A program made the position numbers and the translations under genes. Below are positions 57,386 to 64,000 of a stretch of 64,000 nucleotides of DNA, piece by piece. The notes below the pieces were generated by a model, which saw only the letters and a program-made list of their open reading frames with translations, had not been told where the DNA came from and made no database searches. The DNA is from Batillaria attramentaria (lineage: Eukaryota > Mollusca > Gastropoda > Batillariidae), in NCBI GenBank assembly GCA_018292915.2, contig JACVVK020000037.1:1036001-1100000 (forward strand), given 5' to 3'. Each line of letters opens with the position of its first letter. Within the stretch, counting starts at the first letter, position 1.

Positions 57386-59263
57386 CGTTTCCATGGTAGT
57401 TCTGAGGTCATGATTTCCTCTGGTTTCACTGTACAATAATGTCTGGAATGGCAAGATCAAGAACAATTGCAGGGAATGGTCTGCAATCAGTAAACACTAA
57501 CAGCAAGCACGGGGAGGGCGAGATAAACTGAAACAGCGGGCGTGACAAAACCCTGAATTTTTGGCAAAACTATTTTACTGAGGCGTTTGACTGCCTGTGT
57601 CTTCGACACATCGGCTGTACACCACAGACACGGATTTCAAAGAAAATGCTATATATTATTATTAAACATAACGCTGTGCAAGACACGAAAGAAATGCTTT
57701 AAAATTCTCCTCAACGTCACAAATATCCAGCAGCCTGAGACTCATGTGTAGAGGAAATTTCAACAAATTCCAATATTCCGGGGTACCGGGTGTCTTTTGC
57801 AATGCTGGCAGCGACCACATACCCCGTCATTCCCCTGTCGTCTGCTAGCTCAGTATTGTGCCATCCGCGCATGAATACAAATAGTCCACATGCCAGGCTC
57901 ATTTTCCCCTGTTTATGCTATTATCTGGCATGAAACTTATTTACAAAGCCGACAAACAGCCCCAGATTGCCATTTTTTACTCTGCACACAAATTTACAAA
58001 GGGGCAAAAATTCTGTTCCATGTTTAGCGGAATTACTATATATGCCCCGGAAGCTATTAGTTTTTGTCCCATGCTACGTCCTTCAAGATGGTTGCTCGTC
58101 AATGACTCTAGGGTCAACAGGGTCACAGCAGCGTCACACAGCCAGCACAACGGTTGTGGATATTGTTGTTTAAAAAAGAAACGGACAGTGGCAGTGACTG
58201 TGGAAAATGCCAAGGTTAGCTAGCGCTGACACCGTCAACTGCAGAAAAGGATTAACAAAGTCGAAATCTACTGATATTAAGCTGGAACAGGTCATGAGTG
58301 AAGCACATGTTATGGCAAGACATACACGAATCCGTTATCCCGAGAGTAGGCGAAGCGCTGTCCGGAGCCAACCGGAAAGAATCAACGCCTAAAAAGAACC
58401 CCGTCCCTTCAACAAACAGTACCAGCTCTTGTCACTACCGCTTCTGTAGCGCGGTTTGAGACGAGTGTCAGACACAATCGTCTAGCAGCAAAACAGAACC
58501 CACCACCAAGCCAGCTTCAATCCGCGCGTGAAGAACTACAACCTACCTCTACGGACACCCAAGAATCTTGCGCCCCACGATGCCAGTCTGTTCAAACCCG
58601 TACAGACAATTCCACGACCAAGCAGTTGAACCACGGATCAGGTCGAACCGAGGCAGATGAGTGTCAGTTTACAAGGTGTGCCACCAACGTTTCTTTCCCC
58701 CCCCCCCCTTTTTTTTGTCCTCTTTTTGTGTTGTTGTTGTTATTTTAAACAAAGGCCCGGAAAGCAATTCACCCGCATTTCCCTTACATGGGTAGAAACA
58801 GATCCGTGGAAGGGGATGACTACAGCCTGTGAATGCCTGCCCTCTATAATTACAGTCTCGTGACTATATCGACTGTCAGCAGAAGAACAGTTTAATGCTG
58901 GTTGTTTTTGGCTGAACGGCAAGTTAACAAAACGTACACGTCATCTTCCATCCCAGCTCACAGAGTGTAGTATAAATTAATACATGTACACTCACACACA
59001 TTACTTTACAATACTGCAATTTATCTCAATTTACCATACAAGCATAAGTATCGTTTCATACAATGCCGTGGAAGATCAGTAACAATAAAAACAAATCATT
59101 AAACGAGTTCGGATTTCAAGGTCATATCGATGCTTTCTCATGTCGACATTACTCACCGCATTGAGAAAAACTGCCGTCCAAAGGTACCCGGATATGAACA
59201 TGGAAGACAACAGGAATACCGTGCAGTTCATTTTCATCTTTGGTATGGCTGCTGGATGTTTGT

Positions 59264-59611
59264 AAATGGACGACCCCACTCCTGTCAACCAAAAGGGCCG
59301 AGCCCCCAGAATTCAACCAATCGCGTCCCGCGGCAACACGGGAGAACAACACATGGCACGGTCTGGCAAACTATTTGCCAGACATTACAACGAGGGAAGC
59401 ATGTGTAGTTTGATATGACTGAAACCTGGAAAGAAAGCAGTAAGTCCACTGACGTCATTTGCGGGAAAAGACATTACGTCAATGTCTTTCATCTTGAAAT
59501 CACCCCTTTTCTCATACAATGACGTCATGGAATACTGTGTTTTGCCAATACACAGCAGAGAAAAGCGGCGGGTCTTTGGTCTCGGGGCTTTCTGAGTGGA
59601 GACGTTCATTG
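59264..59611 (+). mobile_element. MITE-1 copy with two TGACGTCA sites
   Basis: Left end AATGGACGACCCCACTCCTG, right end GAGTGGAGACGTTCATTG. The body matches 8899-9212. Two perfect TGACGTCA octamers (about 59451 and 59518) are preserved at the same relative places as in that copy. Confidence 0.85.
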
Positions 59612-60841
59612 TTAGGAGGAAACCGCTGCTTGTTTTGAATGAAAGAGAACATGCCATCCAGCAAGATTCATAAACCTGGAGCCGAGGGGAGAAACTCTAA
59701 AGACAGTGTCCCCCTTCACGTAGCAACACTAGGACGGCCAAGACCTTATAACTCACGTGTATGACCATTTCAAACACAAGGAACTGTCGGTAGACAAATG
59801 GGAAAGTAACTTCGGAACTGGTATCAGACTACAGACGAAAACCAGACGACTAGGGAGTATTATACAGATTCACCTTGTAACACTCTCTCTCTCTCTCTCT
59901 CTCAAGGTCATTATTTAGGGCCCTCTCGTTCACAACGCTTGAATGCTGAGGTCCGACTTACGGGATCGCCAACTTTCTATTTGTGTTCTCAGTCATGACG
60001 TCAGAAAGTGAGAAACTAAATACAGCGCTAGTAACACGGGTTTCTATCGAAGGGAAGTAACCACCTGTTGGTATGCTACTGGGAAACGTTCTCGGCACAG
60101 AGAGTTAAACAAAATTAACAACCGCAAAATGGCTTCAGAGACTCTCGTTACCTGCGTCTCTAGATGTCAGCGGATCTCACTAACTTAATGGGCGTCGAAA
60201 AGGCCATGGCTATAAATATGTATAGTTGTATGGTGAAGGTCTAGAGGAAGACGAGAGAGCGGAAGAAAAGTGTAACTCATCCTCGTCATTGCTAACTGCA
60301 GTCGTCGTTGTCGTTGATTGTACAGTAATTGCCTGTTGTTGTCACCGCTGATGTTGCACATACTGGAATGCAGTTTGCTCCGATACGCCATCACTGATGA
60401 TCACTCACTCTTTTGCCACGTCAGCATAAACTGTAGGTGACCACAATCCCCATCTGCTAGTGTGGTCACGTTCATCAGACCGGCAAATACATCATCCAGG
60501 ACAGCTAGCTTGGCCGTCAGCTTCGGATGACGAGGTGGCTGCAGGAAACGCGGGAACTCGAGAGCACAGCAGAGTTCTAGGCCAGAACTGGACTTCCAGT
60601 GTGACCTAACGCACGACAACACAATGACGAATATGTTGAAGAAATTACTGACCAGTCCGGTTTGTTCTCTGGCTAACCAATCTCGCGCATAGCGGCTCCA
60701 GCTTCCCTGTCATGCAACCACCCATTCGCGTTGTCTCTCATCAGAAACCACGCCGTTTGTCCAACGAACTCCATCACTCAACAGAAACAGCGTCATTTGT
60801 TCAATAAATTAAAGACCGATCCAATTTCATCTCTGCACGAC
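59612..60841. other. Intergenic downstream of the glycosyltransferase gene
   Basis: It contains a MITE-3 relative at about 59918-60068 (GGGCCCTCTCGTTCACAACG ... CAGCGCTAGTAACACGGG). A minus-strand frame at 60401-60622 has ordinary composition but no recognised motif or splice partner. The 3' UTR of the gene at 60842 presumably lies here. Confidence 0.45.
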
Positions 60842-63965
<3,124 letters not shown>

Positions 63966-64000
63966 TGCACGTGCCGCCACTCGCTGACCCACATAGAGGT

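Larger units (their letters stand above)
56128..59263. other. Intergenic, no supported gene
   Basis: It holds a MITE-4 half copy (56364-56455), a LINE/SINE-type tail (56903-56975), (CA)n at 57026-57057 and a G/T array (57180-57383). Open stretches at 57717-57902 (minus) and at 58207-58661 (plus, two overlapping frames) show no recognisable motif and are not called as genes. Confidence 0.45.

Noticed and set aside
57005..57466. Frames rich in Thr/Asn/His (minus) or Val/Gly (plus)
   Set aside because: Translations of the TGTTG/GGTTG array and flanking CA repeat.
58207..58661. Two overlapping open frames of 62 and about 103 codons with ordinary composition
   Set aside because: The longer has no ATG, no splice sites could be matched to phase, and no motif is recognised; too weak to call a gene.
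60401..60622. Minus-strand frame of 73 codons
   Set aside because: No recognisable family, no splice partner and no link to the glycosyltransferase exon; may be chance.

Overview
The window reads as animal nuclear DNA, most likely a marine mollusc and probably a gastropod (inference). Genes have many GT-AG introns. Microsatellites (CA/GT, CT, GATA/GACA, triplets) are dense, several tRNA-derived SINE families and hairpin or terminal-inverted-repeat elements are dispersed, and there is a CR1/L2-type LINE with an esterase-type ORF1. The window also holds a chemoreceptor family of the invertebrate gustatory-receptor-like (GRL) type.

Layout. (1) 1-5936, +: 3' part of a gene for a single-pass membrane protein with a very acidic, Thr-rich ectodomain; a putative long 3' UTR reaches about 8832. 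(2) 10434-12075: a 1.6 kb ACT/GTT triplet array interrupted by a SINE. (3) 14395-22507, -: a complete 11-exon UMPS gene (orotate phosphoribosyltransferase plus OMP decarboxylase, de novo pyrimidine synthesis). (4) 27498-28547, +: a two-exon gene for an unrecognised 76-residue charged protein; its 3' splice site lies in a 69-bp tandem repeat. (5) 33562-55765, +: a 22 kb GRL locus. (6) 60842-63965, -: a four-exon type II membrane glycosyltransferase-like gene, with a 50-bp tandem repeat over one 5' splice site and a GC-AG intron.

The main discovery candidate is the GRL locus. Five paralogous 1.5-1.8 kb exons (A-E) each encode an N-terminus and six predicted membrane segments. Each starts with its own ATG and ends in phase 0 at the same homologous position. 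Only one set of 3' exons (53936-54004, 54771-54860, 55664-55765) supplies the seventh segment with the family hallmark TYhhhhhQF. This matches a locus with five alternative first exons spliced to common C-terminal exons, an arrangement known for some insect Gr genes. All five donors are followed within a few bases by CT, TG or TCTG simple repeats. A 6.4 kb near-intact LINE sits antisense between exons C and D.

Exon joins were checked by hand for reading phase. No database search was possible, so names rest on recognised motifs and family knowledge.
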